A stretch of 64,000 nt of DNA from Nocardiopsis alborubida (GTDB lineage Bacteria > Actinomycetota > Actinomycetes > Streptosporangiales > Streptosporangiaceae). Below the pieces are notes generated by a model. The model was not told the origin of the DNA, did no database searches, and worked only from the letters and a program-made list of their open reading frames with translations. The translations under genes were made by a program, and so were the position numbers. The stretch is taken from assembly GCF_012396365.1 (NCBI RefSeq), contig NZ_JAAXPG010000003.1, forward strand, positions 124,001-188,000, given 5' to 3'. Below are positions 7,762 through 16,601 of this stretch, piece by piece. How positions within the stretch are numbered: the first letter of the stretch is position 1; each line of letters begins with the position of its first letter.

Positions 7762-7875
7762 CTAGCCGCAGCCTCCGCCGCAGTTGCAGGAACCGCCGCT
7801 CTGACAGCCGCAGCTGCAGCCCGAACCGCAGCTGCATCCACGCAGGTCGGGGGTTGTGGTCATCTGGTGAGTCAC
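7762..7875 (-). CDS. Cys/Gly-rich mini-protein, 8 Cys in 37 residues
   Basis: Reading the minus strand gives a 37-residue protein from a GTG at 7875. GGAGGG lies just upstream; an internal ATG at 7863 would give 33 residues but is too far from that site. After a short leader (TTTPDLRG) the rest is almost only Cys, Gly, Ser and Asn, with cysteines at 14, 16, 20, 22, 24, 30, 32 and 36 in C-x-C and C-xxx-C spacing. It follows cydB by 215 bases and is closed by a terminator. The layout could suit a small metal-binding (metallothionein-like) protein or a precursor of a modified peptide, but no maturation enzyme is nearby. Function unknown. Confidence 0.7.
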   Translation of the reverse strand: MTHQMTTTPDLRGCSCGSGCSCGCQSGGSCNCGGGCG

Positions 7876-8090
7876 AGTCCCTCCAAGGGGCTCGACAGCA
7901 CCCGTGCGCGATCACGCCGGAGCCTCCCCGGTGGGAGGGGGCGTCACGGGCGCGTTTCCCGCAGGAGACCGTGCCCGTTCGTCCCCGCCCCCAACCGGGG
8001 CGGGCGCCGGCGCAGCCGGGCCCGTGGGCCCTCCTCGTCCGTCGCGGGGCGTGGGGACCGCACTGACCTGCGCGGGGGTCCCGGGCGGGT

Positions 8091-9020
8091 TCAGGCGAAG
8101 AAGGTCGGCGCGACCGCCGGACGGCGTGTCATTCGGTAGAGCCAAACCTGGCCGACGAACATGACCGGAATTACGGGACCGAGGGACGCCCACACGAACA
8201 CCGCGGTCGTGGAGGGTATCGGCGCCGAGGGCAGCCCCAGCGCCGCCAGCAGACCGGGGACGGCGATCGCCACCGCCGAGGTGTGCCGCGACAGCATCGG
8301 ACCCACCAGGCCGCTCGTCGCCGCCAGGGCCGCCAGCAGAACCGCTGCCAGCAGAACCGCGGCCAGTGCGACCGCCGGCCCGGGGGACAGGACCGGACCG
8401 CCGGGCAGCGCCGCCGCCAGCGCCGCCAGCGCCGCCGCCCCCAGGGCGAGGCGCGCGAGCGGGCGCGTGTCCCGGGCGGCCACGTCCGCGCTCTCGGAGT
8501 CGGACGGACCGACCAGCCGCTCGGCCCCGAAGGCCGCGCCGCGCAGCGCGAACAGCGCCGTGACGGCGACCGCGCAGAGCGGCGTGAACGCGCTCGCGGT
8601 GAGACCGCCCGCGAGCAGGCCCGCCACCAGCAGGCCCCACGAGGCGGCCAGGACCCAGCTGCCCGCCACGAGCGCGCAGTCGCAGGCCGTCTGCCAGCGG
8701 TCGCCGTCCACGCGGGCGCGCAGCCACAGCCCCGCGTCCCGGACCAGCCACCCGGCCGACAGGACGGCGAGCACGGGCCCCAGTTCGGCGACCACGTGGT
8801 GCTCCAGGGCGGGGAACAGGCCCGCCAGGACCCCGACAGCGGCGACCAGCCACACCTCCGAGGCCAGGAAGTAGGGGGCGACGGCGGTGACCACGCGGCG
8901 GCGCTGCTCGGGGCCGCGCGCCAGGCGCGGCATCAGCATGCCCAGGCCGATGTCGGAGCCCGCCAGGACGAGGTAGCCCACGACGAGCAGGGCGAGGAGT
9001 GCGGAGGAGAGGAGGTCCAT
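8091..9020 (-). CDS. cydB: Cytochrome bd oxidase subunit II
   Basis: This 309-residue integral membrane protein has about eight or nine hydrophobic segments. It begins MDLLSSALLALLVVGYLVLAGSD, the classic CydB amino end. With CydA it forms the quinol oxidase that reduces O2 to water without pumping protons and supports respiration at low oxygen. It is shorter than typical CydB (330-380 residues). Later loops carry acidic and Gly/Ala-rich stretches, and the end is VWLYRMTRRPAVAPTFF. It starts 18 bases after the cydA stop and is surely cotranscribed. No cydCD assembly transporter is adjacent. Confidence 0.9.
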   Translation of the reverse strand: MDLLSSALLALLVVGYLVLAGSDIGLGMLMPRLARGPEQRRRVVTAVAPYFLASEVWLVAAVGVLAGLFPALEHHVVAELGPVLAVLSAGWLVRDAGLWLRARVDGDRWQTACDCALVAGSWVLAASWGLLVAGLLAGGLTASAFTPLCAVAVTALFALRGAAFGAERLVGPSDSESADVAARDTRPLARLALGAAALAALAAALPGGPVLSPGPAVALAAVLLAAVLLAALAATSGLVGPMLSRHTSAVAIAVPGLLAALGLPSAPIPSTTAVFVWASLGPVIPVMFVGQVWLYRMTRRPAVAPTFFA

Positions 9021-9038
9021 GGCTGCGGCCTTCCGGGC

Positions 9039-10307
9039 TCAGTACGTGTGGACGGGGACGGCGGGATCACGGGGACCCTCGGGGTCCTCGGGCGGCCGTG
9101 TGCGCGGCTCGGCCAGAGGACCGCCCCCGGGGCCGCGCCGCGCGTAGCGCACCAGGAGCCAGTAGGTGACGGCGGTCAGGGCAGCGAAGGCCGCGGTGAA
9201 GAAGCCGAAGGAGAGCACGGCCGCGGCCGGGGACAGGGGGGTCACCGCGTCAGCCGTGGTCAGGTGGTGCACGACCGTCCAGGGCTGGCGGTTGGTCTCC
9301 CGGAACACCCAGCCGCCGACGCTGGCAAGGTAGGGCAGGAACGGCGTCACCACGAGCGGGGCGAGGAACCACCTCCAGCGGTCGAGCCCGCCGAGGGGCC
9401 AGGCCAGCAGCATGAGGGGGCCCAGGAGGAACATCAGCGTCCACGACGTCATCATCACCAGGTCACCGGTCGTGTTGGCCGCGGCCAGGAGGGGACCGCC
9501 CGGGTTCGCCGCCTCGATCGCCGCGATCTCCTCGGCGGTGTAGGTCAGCCCGCTCGTGGGCGGGTCCTGGCCGAACAGCTCGAACTGCACTCCGCCGAAG
9601 GCCGCCACGGGTACCGGCGCGAGGCACAGGACCAGCGTCGCGTAGCGGACGCCGCGTCGGAAGACGCCGTGCGCGTCGTCGCGCCGGACGAGGTGGTATG
9701 CGCTGGTCGCGGCGACGACCAGGGCGCCGACCAGCAGGGAGCCGGTGACGATGTGCCCGAAGGCCAGCACGGCCGCCGGGTTGGTCATCAGCGCGACGGG
9801 GTCGGTCAGATGCGCCACCCCGTCGACCATCTCGAAGCCCACGGGGTTGCGCAGGAAGCCGTTGGAGACCAGCACCCACCACGCGGAGGCGTAGGCCGTC
9901 GCGGTGACCACGGCGAAGCAGGCCAGGTGCGCCCACCGGCCCATGCGGTCCCACCCGAAGATCCACAGCCCCAGGAACGTGGACTCGACGAAGAACGCGG
10001 TCATCGTCTCCAGCGCCAGGGGAGCGGCGAAGGTGTAGCCGAACACCGAGTGCAGACCGCTCCAGTTCAGCGCGAGCTGGAACTCCATCACCAGTCCGGA
10101 CAGGATGCCCATCCCGTAGTTGACCAGGTACAGGCCGCCCCAGAACCGCACGCCGGCCATCCGGGAGCGGTCGCCGCGCAGGGTGGCGACCAGCTGGGTG
10201 GTGAGGACGTAGGGAGCCAGCCCGAGGGTCAGGGCCACGAACATGTAGTGGGTGGCGGCGGTCAGCGCGAACTGGAGCCGCGCCAGCAGGAGGGGGTCTT
10301 CGAACAT
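9039..10307 (-). CDS. cydA: Cytochrome bd oxidase subunit I
   Basis: This 422-residue multi-pass subunit holds the haems and the quinol site of cytochrome bd. His20 (in LTAATHYMF) matches the high-spin haem ligand near the N terminus. The conserved GLVMEFQ...NWS segment and FAAPLALE follow, GHIVTGSLLVGA carries a further haem-ligand His, and GWVFRETNRQPW is the signature late in the protein. The Q-loop is short, as in the actinobacterial and CioA-like groups. The ATG at 10307 gives the standard CydA start. The gene leads a cydA-cydB-mini-protein unit. I see no Rex-type operator in the 190-base upstream gap. Confidence 0.93.
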   Translation of the reverse strand: MFEDPLLLARLQFALTAATHYMFVALTLGLAPYVLTTQLVATLRGDRSRMAGVRFWGGLYLVNYGMGILSGLVMEFQLALNWSGLHSVFGYTFAAPLALETMTAFFVESTFLGLWIFGWDRMGRWAHLACFAVVTATAYASAWWVLVSNGFLRNPVGFEMVDGVAHLTDPVALMTNPAAVLAFGHIVTGSLLVGALVVAATSAYHLVRRDDAHGVFRRGVRYATLVLCLAPVPVAAFGGVQFELFGQDPPTSGLTYTAEEIAAIEAANPGGPLLAAANTTGDLVMMTSWTLMFLLGPLMLLAWPLGGLDRWRWFLAPLVVTPFLPYLASVGGWVFRETNRQPWTVVHHLTTADAVTPLSPAAAVLSFGFFTAAFAALTAVTYWLLVRYARRGPGGGPLAEPRTRPPEDPEGPRDPAVPVHTY

Positions 10308-10497
10308 CGTCGGGCCTCGCGTTCGGCGGTGGGAACGCCGTCAAGCATCCGACGGTGGAAGGGGCGGGCACATCGTCCCGGCGGGGTCTCCTCGCCGCCC
10401 TCCCCGAGGGTAGGGGCGGCGGAGGGGGTACTCCGGTGGGCGTACGGGACGTCCCCGAGGCGGCCCCGAGACGGTCCGGGCGGCTCGCGTCCCGGAC

Positions 10498-11166
10498 TCA
10501 CCGGCTCCACTTCGGGGTGACCAGGGCGGTCTCGTAGGCGATGACGACCAGCTGGGCTCGGTCGCGCACCCCCAGCTTGACCATGGCCCGGCTGACGTGG
10601 GTCTTGGCGGTGGCCGGGCTGAGCACCAGGTGGGCGGCGATCTCCTCGTTGGACAGGCCGCCGCCGACCAGGGCGACCACCTCGCGTTCGCGCTCGGTGA
10701 GCCCGTTCAGCCGGACCGACGGGTCGGGCGCGCTCGGCGGGCGGCGCGCGTAGTCGGCGATCAGCCGCCGGGTGATCCCCGGGGACAGCAGCGCCTCGCC
10801 GCCGTGCACCACCCGCACCGCCCGCAGCAGGTCCCCGGGCTCGGTGTCCTTGACCAGGAACCCGCTGGCCCCGGCGCGCAGCGCCTCGAAGATGTACTCG
10901 TCCAGGTCGAACGTGGTGAGGATGACGACCCGCGTCGCCTCCAGGGCGGGATCGGCCAGGATGTGCCCGGCGGCGGCCAGGCCGTCCACACCGGGCATGC
11001 GGATGTCCATGAGGACCACGTCCGGGTGTTCGGCGCGGGTCAGGCGGACGGCCTCCCCGCCGTCGGCGGCCTCGGCGACCACCTCGATGTCGGGAGCGCT
11101 GTCCAGCAGCGCGCGGAACCCCGCGCGCACCAGTGCCTGGTCGTCCGCGAGCAGTACCCGGATCAA
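10498..11166 (-). CDS. NarL/FixJ-family response regulator
   Basis: This 222-residue response regulator has a receiver domain (LADDQALVRAGFRALL at the start, phosphoacceptor Asp54 in VLMDIRMPG, Lys in FLVKDTEPGDL). A LuxR-type HTH follows at about 155-215 (LTEREREVVALVGGG, then SNEEIA, then TAKTHVSRAMVKLGVRDR). The TTG start at 11166 overlaps the stop of the kinase gene (TTGA), so the two are translationally coupled and form a pair. The usual action is DNA binding after phosphorylation by the kinase. The target is unknown; cydAB next door on the same strand is an obvious candidate, by inference only. Confidence 0.93.
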   Translation of the reverse strand: MIRVLLADDQALVRAGFRALLDSAPDIEVVAEAADGGEAVRLTRAEHPDVVLMDIRMPGVDGLAAAGHILADPALEATRVVILTTFDLDEYIFEALRAGASGFLVKDTEPGDLLRAVRVVHGGEALLSPGITRRLIADYARRPPSAPDPSVRLNGLTEREREVVALVGGGLSNEEIAAHLVLSPATAKTHVSRAMVKLGVRDRAQLVVIAYETALVTPKWSR

Positions 11167-12383
11167 CGGGGCCTCGTTTCCTCGGTGTCGGGGGAGGGAG
11201 CGGCCGGTGCCCGGCGGTCCGAACCGGCGCCGTCGAGCGGGAGCCGGGCGCGCACCCGGAATCCTCCACCCCGGAGGGGGCCAGCGTCCACCGTGCCCCC
11301 CACCAGGGAGGCGCGTTCGCGCATCCCGGTGATGCCGTTGCCCGGCACCGGCGGCCCGACGGTCCCTGCGCCGTCGTCGGTCACCTCCACGACCAGCGAG
11401 GACGCGCGGTGCTCGATGCCCACCCGCGCGGAGGAGGCCCCCGAGTGGCGGACCACGTTCGTCAGCGCCTCCTGGACCGTGCGGTAGGCGGCGGACTCGG
11501 TGCTCACGGGCAGTTGCCCGGGCACACCGCTGACCTCCACGGCCACGTCGATCCCCGCACGGCGGGTGCCCTCGGCCAGCTCCTCCACGCGGTCCAGCCC
11601 GGGGACCGGCGACCTGGGCGCGGCCTCGTCCACGGCGCGCAGCACGCCGAGCATGCCGCGCAGCTCGGTCAGCGTGTCCTTGCTGGTCCGCTTGATGGTG
11701 GCCAGCGCCTCCGCGGCCCGCTGCGGCTCGGTCTCCATCAGGTACAGAGCGGTGCCCGCCTGCACGTTGATCAGGGAGATGTTGTGCGCCACCGTGTCGT
11801 GCACGTCCCGGGCCAGCCGGACGCGCTCCTCGGAGGCCCGGCGCAGCAGCTCCTCCTCCCGGGTGCGCAGGGACTCGGCCTCGCGCTCGCGGTCGGCGCG
11901 CAGGTACTCCTGCCGCCAGCGCACGACCTCGCCCGCGCACAGCAGGACGAGCACCCAGCCGATGATGCCGACCGCCTCGGGACGGAAGGACCCGGTCACG
12001 AGGACCTCGTAGCCGTTGACGGCCGCGAACTGGCCGACGCCCAGCGTCCAGCCGAACGCGCGGTACCCCCAGCGCACCAGCGTGTAGAGCATGACGGCGG
12101 TGCACAGCATGACCATGCCGTCGGGAAAGCCCAGGGGGTAGTAGCTGGTCGCCGTGACGACCGAGACGAGTGCGGTGAGGCGGGGCAGGGAGGTCCGCCA
12201 CAGGACCGGCAGGCACGCGGCGAGGATGAGCGCGTACCCCCACGGCCACGGGTCGCGGTCGTCGGGGACCGGGTCGACCAGTTCGATGACCAGGACGCTG
12301 CCCAGGGACAGGAGGAGCAGGGCCAGGGTGATCCACGTGTCGGTGCGCGCAGGACGCGCGGGGCGGAGGAGTAGTGCTGCCAC
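11163..12383 (-). CDS. HisKA_3-type sensor histidine kinase
   Basis: This 406-residue sensor kinase has four to five N-terminal membrane segments (residues about 16-155) and little extracellular domain. A short coiled coil leads to the HisKA_3 dimerisation domain with the phosphoacceptor His195 in RDVHDTVAH. An HATPase domain follows with EALTNVVRHS, DDGAG and GNGITGMRERASLVGG. It is the partner of the overlapping response-regulator gene. The GTG start at 12383 lies 36 bases after the pentapeptide gene. The design (membrane-embedded input) suggests sensing of cell-envelope or membrane stress, but no ligand can be read from the sequence. Confidence 0.92.
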   Translation of the reverse strand: MAALLLRPARPARTDTWITLALLLLSLGSVLVIELVDPVPDDRDPWPWGYALILAACLPVLWRTSLPRLTALVSVVTATSYYPLGFPDGMVMLCTAVMLYTLVRWGYRAFGWTLGVGQFAAVNGYEVLVTGSFRPEAVGIIGWVLVLLCAGEVVRWRQEYLRADREREAESLRTREEELLRRASEERVRLARDVHDTVAHNISLINVQAGTALYLMETEPQRAAEALATIKRTSKDTLTELRGMLGVLRAVDEAAPRSPVPGLDRVEELAEGTRRAGIDVAVEVSGVPGQLPVSTESAAYRTVQEALTNVVRHSGASSARVGIEHRASSLVVEVTDDGAGTVGPPVPGNGITGMRERASLVGGTVDAGPLRGGGFRVRARLPLDGAGSDRRAPAAPSPDTEETRPR

Positions 12384-12419
12384 AACCCCGACAGTACGGC
12401 GCTCCCCTCGGGGAGGCCG

Positions 12420-13640
12420 TCACCCCGGGGGAGGGTTTTCCAAAGGCGGGCTACTCCCCGGGGAGTAGCCCGCCTTTGGAGGAGTCCACGCGCGCGGCAG
12501 GGTCACCGTTGCGGAGGCGCCCCCGGCCACGGCCTCCAGGAGCCCGAACGGGGGAGTCCCGGACGCCTCCTCGTCGCCGCGCCCGGAGAATTCCACCCGC
12601 CCTGAGGCGAACACCGCCCGGTAGAAGCTCGCACCGGTCTCCGCGAAGCGGGCGTCGTGGAACAGCACCTCGGCCCCGTCGAACCGCGCCCTGGCGAAGT
12701 CCGCGTGCGTGCCCCGAAGACGTACGGCGTCCGGGTCCTCCGTCCACTCCTCGGACTCCGGGTTGCGTTCCCCGGCGAACTCCACGTGCCGGAAGTTGAC
12801 GGTTCCGCCGTTGAAACGGGCGCGGCGGAAGGAGACGGTGGCGCGGCCCAGGCGCGAGTACCGGAAGTCCACCTCCCCGCTCTCGAAGCGCGCCTCGTTG
12901 AAGTTCAGGTGTCCCGAGGTGAAGTCCATCCTGCGGAAGTGCCCGCCGTCGAAGACGGCGCCGGTGAAGTCGAAACTGTGGCCCTGCCACGGGCTGTCGG
13001 GATCGCTCAAGCGGTTGCTGACCACGCGCAGGATGCTGTGCCGCACCTCTCGGAGGGAGGCGTGCTCCAACGACCGCGCACGGTGCTCCTCCGTCTGCGG
13101 ACCGGTCTCCTCGGAGTGTGCCGGTTCGGGGGCGTAGGGCATGCGGACGTAGGCGCACAGGACGTCGACGCAGGTCTGGCGGAGCGCCCGGTTCGGCGCG
13201 TCGTCGGCCAGGTGCGCCAGTGCGTGGACGGCGCCCAACCGGACCGCGGCGTGCTCGCCGCCGAGTTCGGTGTAGGCCGCGGTGAAGCGGTCGTTGAAGA
13301 GCTTGATGTCCTCGCGTTCGGCAGCCTTCTGCGCGCGCAGGTTCTCCAGGTCGTTGTTGCGCTGGCGGTGGTAGGCGATCACCAGCAGGGCGATACCGCT
13401 CAGCCCCGCCACGACGGCGAACGCGCGGGTGGCGATGGCGTCCAACGCGGACACCGCGATGCGCTCGGGACGGTCGATCGTCGGGAAGCCCAGGAACCAC
13501 AGGACGCCGACGCCCACCAGCGACACCCCGGCGATCGTGGCGGCCCACGCGCCCAGGATGTGCGGCCACAACCGGGGAGGAGCGGAGCGGCGGGGCTTCG
13601 TGCGTGTACCGGATGTGGAGGTCCTGGGGGAGACGCGCAT
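12420..13640 (-). CDS. Membrane-anchored pentapeptide-repeat protein
   Basis: This 406-residue protein has two N-terminal transmembrane helices (about 27-50 and 70-92), a charged linker and a cytoplasmic helical part. From about residue 225 it carries degenerate pentapeptide repeats (FDFTGAVFDGGHF, LNFNEARFESGEVDF, VSFRRARFNGG, and so on) that should fold as a right-handed beta-helix. The end is odd: the last codons (PKAGYSPGSSPPLE) are encoded by a perfect 42-bp palindrome before the stop. The ATG at 13640 lacks a clear ribosome binding site and sits just after TATTTTGG, so the message may be leaderless. Proteins of this layout are common in actinomycetes and their role is unknown. Confidence 0.8.
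   Translation of the reverse strand: MRVSPRTSTSGTRTKPRRSAPPRLWPHILGAWAATIAGVSLVGVGVLWFLGFPTIDRPERIAVSALDAIATRAFAVVAGLSGIALLVIAYHRQRNNDLENLRAQKAAEREDIKLFNDRFTAAYTELGGEHAAVRLGAVHALAHLADDAPNRALRQTCVDVLCAYVRMPYAPEPAHSEETGPQTEEHRARSLEHASLREVRHSILRVVSNRLSDPDSPWQGHSFDFTGAVFDGGHFRRMDFTSGHLNFNEARFESGEVDFRYSRLGRATVSFRRARFNGGTVNFRHVEFAGERNPESEEWTEDPDAVRLRGTHADFARARFDGAEVLFHDARFAETGASFYRAVFASGRVEFSGRGDEEASGTPPFGLLEAVAGGASATVTLPRAWTPPKAGYSPGSSPPLENPPPG
12439..12480. repeat. Perfect 42-bp palindrome without loop
   Basis: Bases 12439-12459 are the exact reverse complement of 12460-12480 (arms begin TCCAAAGGCGGGC). The palindrome lies inside the last codons of the pentapeptide-repeat gene and 56 bases before the kinase start. 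It may act as a transcription barrier between them, although no U-tract follows on the minus strand. Confidence 0.9.
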
Positions 13641-13714
13641 GGAACCAAAATAGGGCTTTGGTGGGACTTCTCCGACTACGGGTGCACGGTCGGGGTCTCC
13701 CGGCTTCGCTCCGG

Positions 13715-14575
13715 CTAGAAGACGCCGTCCGGCGGGGCCGGGGAGTCGACGGCATCGGCGTCGCGCACGGGGGGCCGGCCCGAGACGAAGCGGTCCAGCT
13801 CCTCGCCCTCCAGCAGGCGGGCCATCTCCGGGTCCCGGTGCGCGCGGCGGCCCAGTTCCTCCACGGGCAGGGGGCTGTGCGAGGCGGTCAGGACCAGGTT
13901 GCCGAACCGCCGTCCGCGCAGCACGCCCGGCTCGGCCGACAGCGCCGTGTGCGGCAGCGCCGTCCGCGCGGTCGCCACCTGGCTCCGGGCGTGGGCCAGG
14001 CTCCCCCCGTCGCCGATGTTGACCACCAGCATCCCGGCCGGTCGCAGAACGCGCGCCAGCTCGGCGTAGAACTCCGCCGACGTCAGCCGGGCCGGGGTGC
14101 GCGCGCCCGCGAACACGTCGCTGACCACCAGGTCCGCGCTGTCGGTGTGCCGGGCGGTGATCCACTCCCGGGCGTCGCCGATGCCCACGCGCAGCTGCGC
14201 CCTGCGGTCCCAGGGCAGTCGCCTGCGCACCATCTCGACCAGGGGCGCGTCCACGTCCACCGCGCGCTGGCGGGAACCGGGACGGGTGTGGGCCACGTAG
14301 CGGGCCAGCGTCAGCGCGCCCGCGCCCAGGTGCAGGGCGTCCACGGCCTCCCCCGGCGGCGCCACGAGGTCGGCCGCGTGCGCGATGCGGCGCATGTAGG
14401 AGAAGTCCAGGTACGAGGGGTCGGCCAGGTCCACGTGGGACTGGGGCGTACCGTCCACGACCAGGAACCACGAGTCGGACCGGTCGGCGTCGGCGAGCAG
14501 TTCCGTGCCCGAGTCCCCGCCGTCCACGCCGTCCCCGCCGTGCGCCGCTTCCTCCCGCGCGCCGCGTCTGCCCAC
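13715..14575 (-). CDS. Spermidine synthase-like methyltransferase-fold protein
   Basis: This 286-residue soluble protein has the Rossmann fold of spermidine synthases. The nucleotide-binding LHLGAGALTLARYVA is near residue 100, followed by an acidic strand end (VDVDAPLVEMVRRRL), GIGDAREWI, DLVVSDVFAG near 150, and LRPAGMLVVNIGDGG. Actinomycetes have many such proteins, often called fused or stand-alone spermidine synthases, that are not proven polyamine enzymes; the aminopropyltransfer role is therefore only possible. The first 25 residues are Gly/Asp-rich. It is upstream of the pentapeptide gene on the same strand, 74 bases away, and divergent from proS. Confidence 0.8.
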   Translation of the reverse strand: MGRRGAREEAAHGGDGVDGGDSGTELLADADRSDSWFLVVDGTPQSHVDLADPSYLDFSYMRRIAHAADLVAPPGEAVDALHLGAGALTLARYVAHTRPGSRQRAVDVDAPLVEMVRRRLPWDRRAQLRVGIGDAREWITARHTDSADLVVSDVFAGARTPARLTSAEFYAELARVLRPAGMLVVNIGDGGSLAHARSQVATARTALPHTALSAEPGVLRGRRFGNLVLTASHSPLPVEELGRRAHRDPEMARLLEGEELDRFVSGRPPVRDADAVDSPAPPDGVF

Positions 14576-14733
14576 GTCCGCCTCCGTTCGTCGGCCCCAA
14601 GACTACGCACAGGCCCGAGCGAGCGTGTCCGTGGTCGCGCTAGCCTGGGGAACCCAGGTTTTCTGAATCATGCAGGTCTTTTCAGGCCTTGCGAGTTCCC
14701 TTGCATATTTCACAAGTCCCACGAGGAGTGGCC

Positions 14734-16482
14734 GTGCTACTGCGGATGTCGACCCTGTTCCTGCGCACCCTGCGTGAGGACCCGGCGGACGCCGAGGTGC
14801 CGAGCCACAAGCTGCTCGTGCGCGGCGGGTTCGTGCGCCGGGCCGCCCCCGGCGTCTACACCTGGCTGCCCCTGGGCAGGATCGTCCTGGAGAACGTCTC
14901 CCGGATCGTGCGCGAGGAGATGGACGCCATCGGCGCCCAGGAGGTGCTCCTGCCCGCGCTGCTGCCCCGCGAGTACTACGAGGCCACCGGGCGCTGGGAG
15001 GAGTACGGCGACACCCTGTTCCGCCTCAAGGACCGCAAGGGAGCCGACTACCTGCTCGGCCCCACCCACGAGGAGCTGTTCACGCTCCTGGTCAAGGGCG
15101 AGTACTCCTCCTACAAGGACTTCCCGGTCACCCTGTACCAGATCCAGGAGAAGTTCCGCGACGAGGCGCGTCCCCGCGCGGGCGTGCTGCGCGGCCGCGA
15201 GTTCCACATGAAGGACTCCTACTCCTTCGACATCGACGACGAGGGCCTGCGCGCGTCCTACGCCGACCACCGCGCCGCCTACATCCGCGTCTTCGACCGG
15301 CTGGGCCTGGAGTACGTGATCGTGTCGGCCACCTCGGGCGCCATGGGCGGATCGGCCTCCGAGGAGTTCCTGGCCGTCGCCCCGACCGGCGAGGACACCT
15401 TCGTGCGCAGCACGGAGTCCGACTACGCCGCCAACGTCGAGGCCGTGGCCGTCCCGGCCCCCGAGGCGCTGTCGGTCGAGGGGCTGCCCGAGGCCGCGGT
15501 CCACCACACCCCGGACACCGCCACGATCCAGACCCTGGTGGACTTCCTCAACGGCGCCGGGCTGGGCCGCGACTTCAGCGAGGCCGACACCCTCAAGAAC
15601 GTCCTGGTCAAGACCCGCACGCCCGGCGCCAAGGAGTGGGAGCTGCTGGCCGTCGGCCTGCCCGGCGACCGCGAGGTGGACTTCAAGCGCCTGGAGGCGG
15701 CGCTGGAGCCCGCCGAGGTCGCCCTCCTGGAGGAGGCCGACTTCGCGGCCAACCCCTTCCTGGTCAAGGGCTACATCGGCCCCCGCGCGCTGCTGGACAA
15801 CAAGGTCCGCTACCTGGTCGACCCCCGGGTGGTCACCGGTACCGCCTGGGTGACCGGCGCGGACGAGGCCGACCACCACGTCGTCGACCTGGTCGCGGGC
15901 CGCGACTTCGTCCCCGACGGCACCATCGACGTCGCCGAGGTGCGCGACGGCGACCCCTCGCCCGACGGCAGGGGCACCCTGTACACCGCGCGCGGCATCG
16001 AGATCGGCCACATCTTCCAGCTGGGCCGCAAGTACACCGACGCCTTCCAGGTGGACGCACTGGGCCCCGACGGCAAGCCCCGCCGGGTCACCATGGGCTC
16101 CTACGGCATCGGCGTCTCGCGCGCCGTCGCCGCGGTCGTCGAGCAGTCCCACGACGACAAGGGCGTCGTCTGGCCGCGCGAGGTGGCGCCCGCGGACGTG
16201 CACGTGGTCGGCACCGGCAAGGGCGAGCAGATCGAGGAGGCGCTGCGGATCGCCCGGGAGCTGGAGGCCAGGGGCCTGCGCGTCCTCGTGGACGACCGCA
16301 AGGGGGTCTCGCCCGGCGTCAAGTTCACCGACGCCGAACTCCTGGGCGTCCCGACCGGCGTCATCGTCGGCCGCGGCCTCAAGGACGGCCTGGTGGAACT
16401 GCGCGACCGCGCCACCGGCGACCGCGAGGAGGTCGCCCTGACCGAGATCGTGGACCGTACCGTCGCCGCCTGCCGCGCGTAG
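14734..16482 (+). CDS. proS: Prolyl-tRNA synthetase (bacterial type, with editing domain)
   Basis: This 582-residue class II synthetase charges tRNA-Pro. The N-terminal catalytic part has motif 1 near [13 protein letters not shown], the strongly conserved LLGPTHEE and motif 2 [19 protein letters not shown]. An INS editing domain (about residues 225-400) removes mischarged Ala. Motif 3 ([15 protein letters not shown]) follows, then the anticodon-binding domain. The GTG at 14734 has GAGGAG upstream at good spacing and gives a four-residue leader before MSTLFLRTL; that ATG is the alternative. The gene opens the conserved proS-rimP-nusA-infB block. Confidence 0.97.
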   Translation: MLLRMSTLFLRTLREDPADAEVPSHKLLVRGGFVRRAAPGVYTWLPLGRIVLENVSRIVREEMDAIGAQEVLLPALLPREYYEATGRWEEYGDTLFRLKDRKGADYLLGPTHEELFTLLVKGEYSSYKDFPVTLYQIQEKFRDEARPRAGVLRGREFHMKDSYSFDIDDEGLRASYADHRAAYIRVFDRLGLEYVIVSATSGAMGGSASEEFLAVAPTGEDTFVRSTESDYAANVEAVAVPAPEALSVEGLPEAAVHHTPDTATIQTLVDFLNGAGLGRDFSEADTLKNVLVKTRTPGAKEWELLAVGLPGDREVDFKRLEAALEPAEVALLEEADFAANPFLVKGYIGPRALLDNKVRYLVDPRVVTGTAWVTGADEADHHVVDLVAGRDFVPDGTIDVAEVRDGDPSPDGRGTLYTARGIEIGHIFQLGRKYTDAFQVDALGPDGKPRRVTMGSYGIGVSRAVAAVVEQSHDDKGVVWPREVAPADVHVVGTGKGEQIEEALRIARELEARGLRVLVDDRKGVSPGVKFTDAELLGVPTGVIVGRGLKDGLVELRDRATGDREEVALTEIVDRTVAACRA

Positions 16483-16537
16483 CGGGTGACGGCCGGGGAG
16501 GGACCGGGAGGACGCCGGGCCCTCCCCGGCCGCGCGC

Positions 16538-16594
16538 CGGAGCCCTCCGCGGACCGGTGGCCGCCCGCGACGGTCGCCGGGGCCGAGGGCTCCG
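16538..16594. terminator. Inverted repeat between convergent proS and ferritin-like gene
   Basis: Arms CGGAGCCCTC (16538-16547) and GAGGGCTCCG (16585-16594) are perfect over 10 bases with a 37-base GC-rich loop. Its place between two converging stop codons suggests a shared terminator. Confidence 0.5.
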
Positions 16595-16601
16595 TCAGCG
16601 G

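Noticed and set aside
10308..10497. Rex or other redox operator before cydA
   Set aside because: No TTGTG...CACAA-type inverted repeat was found in the gap.
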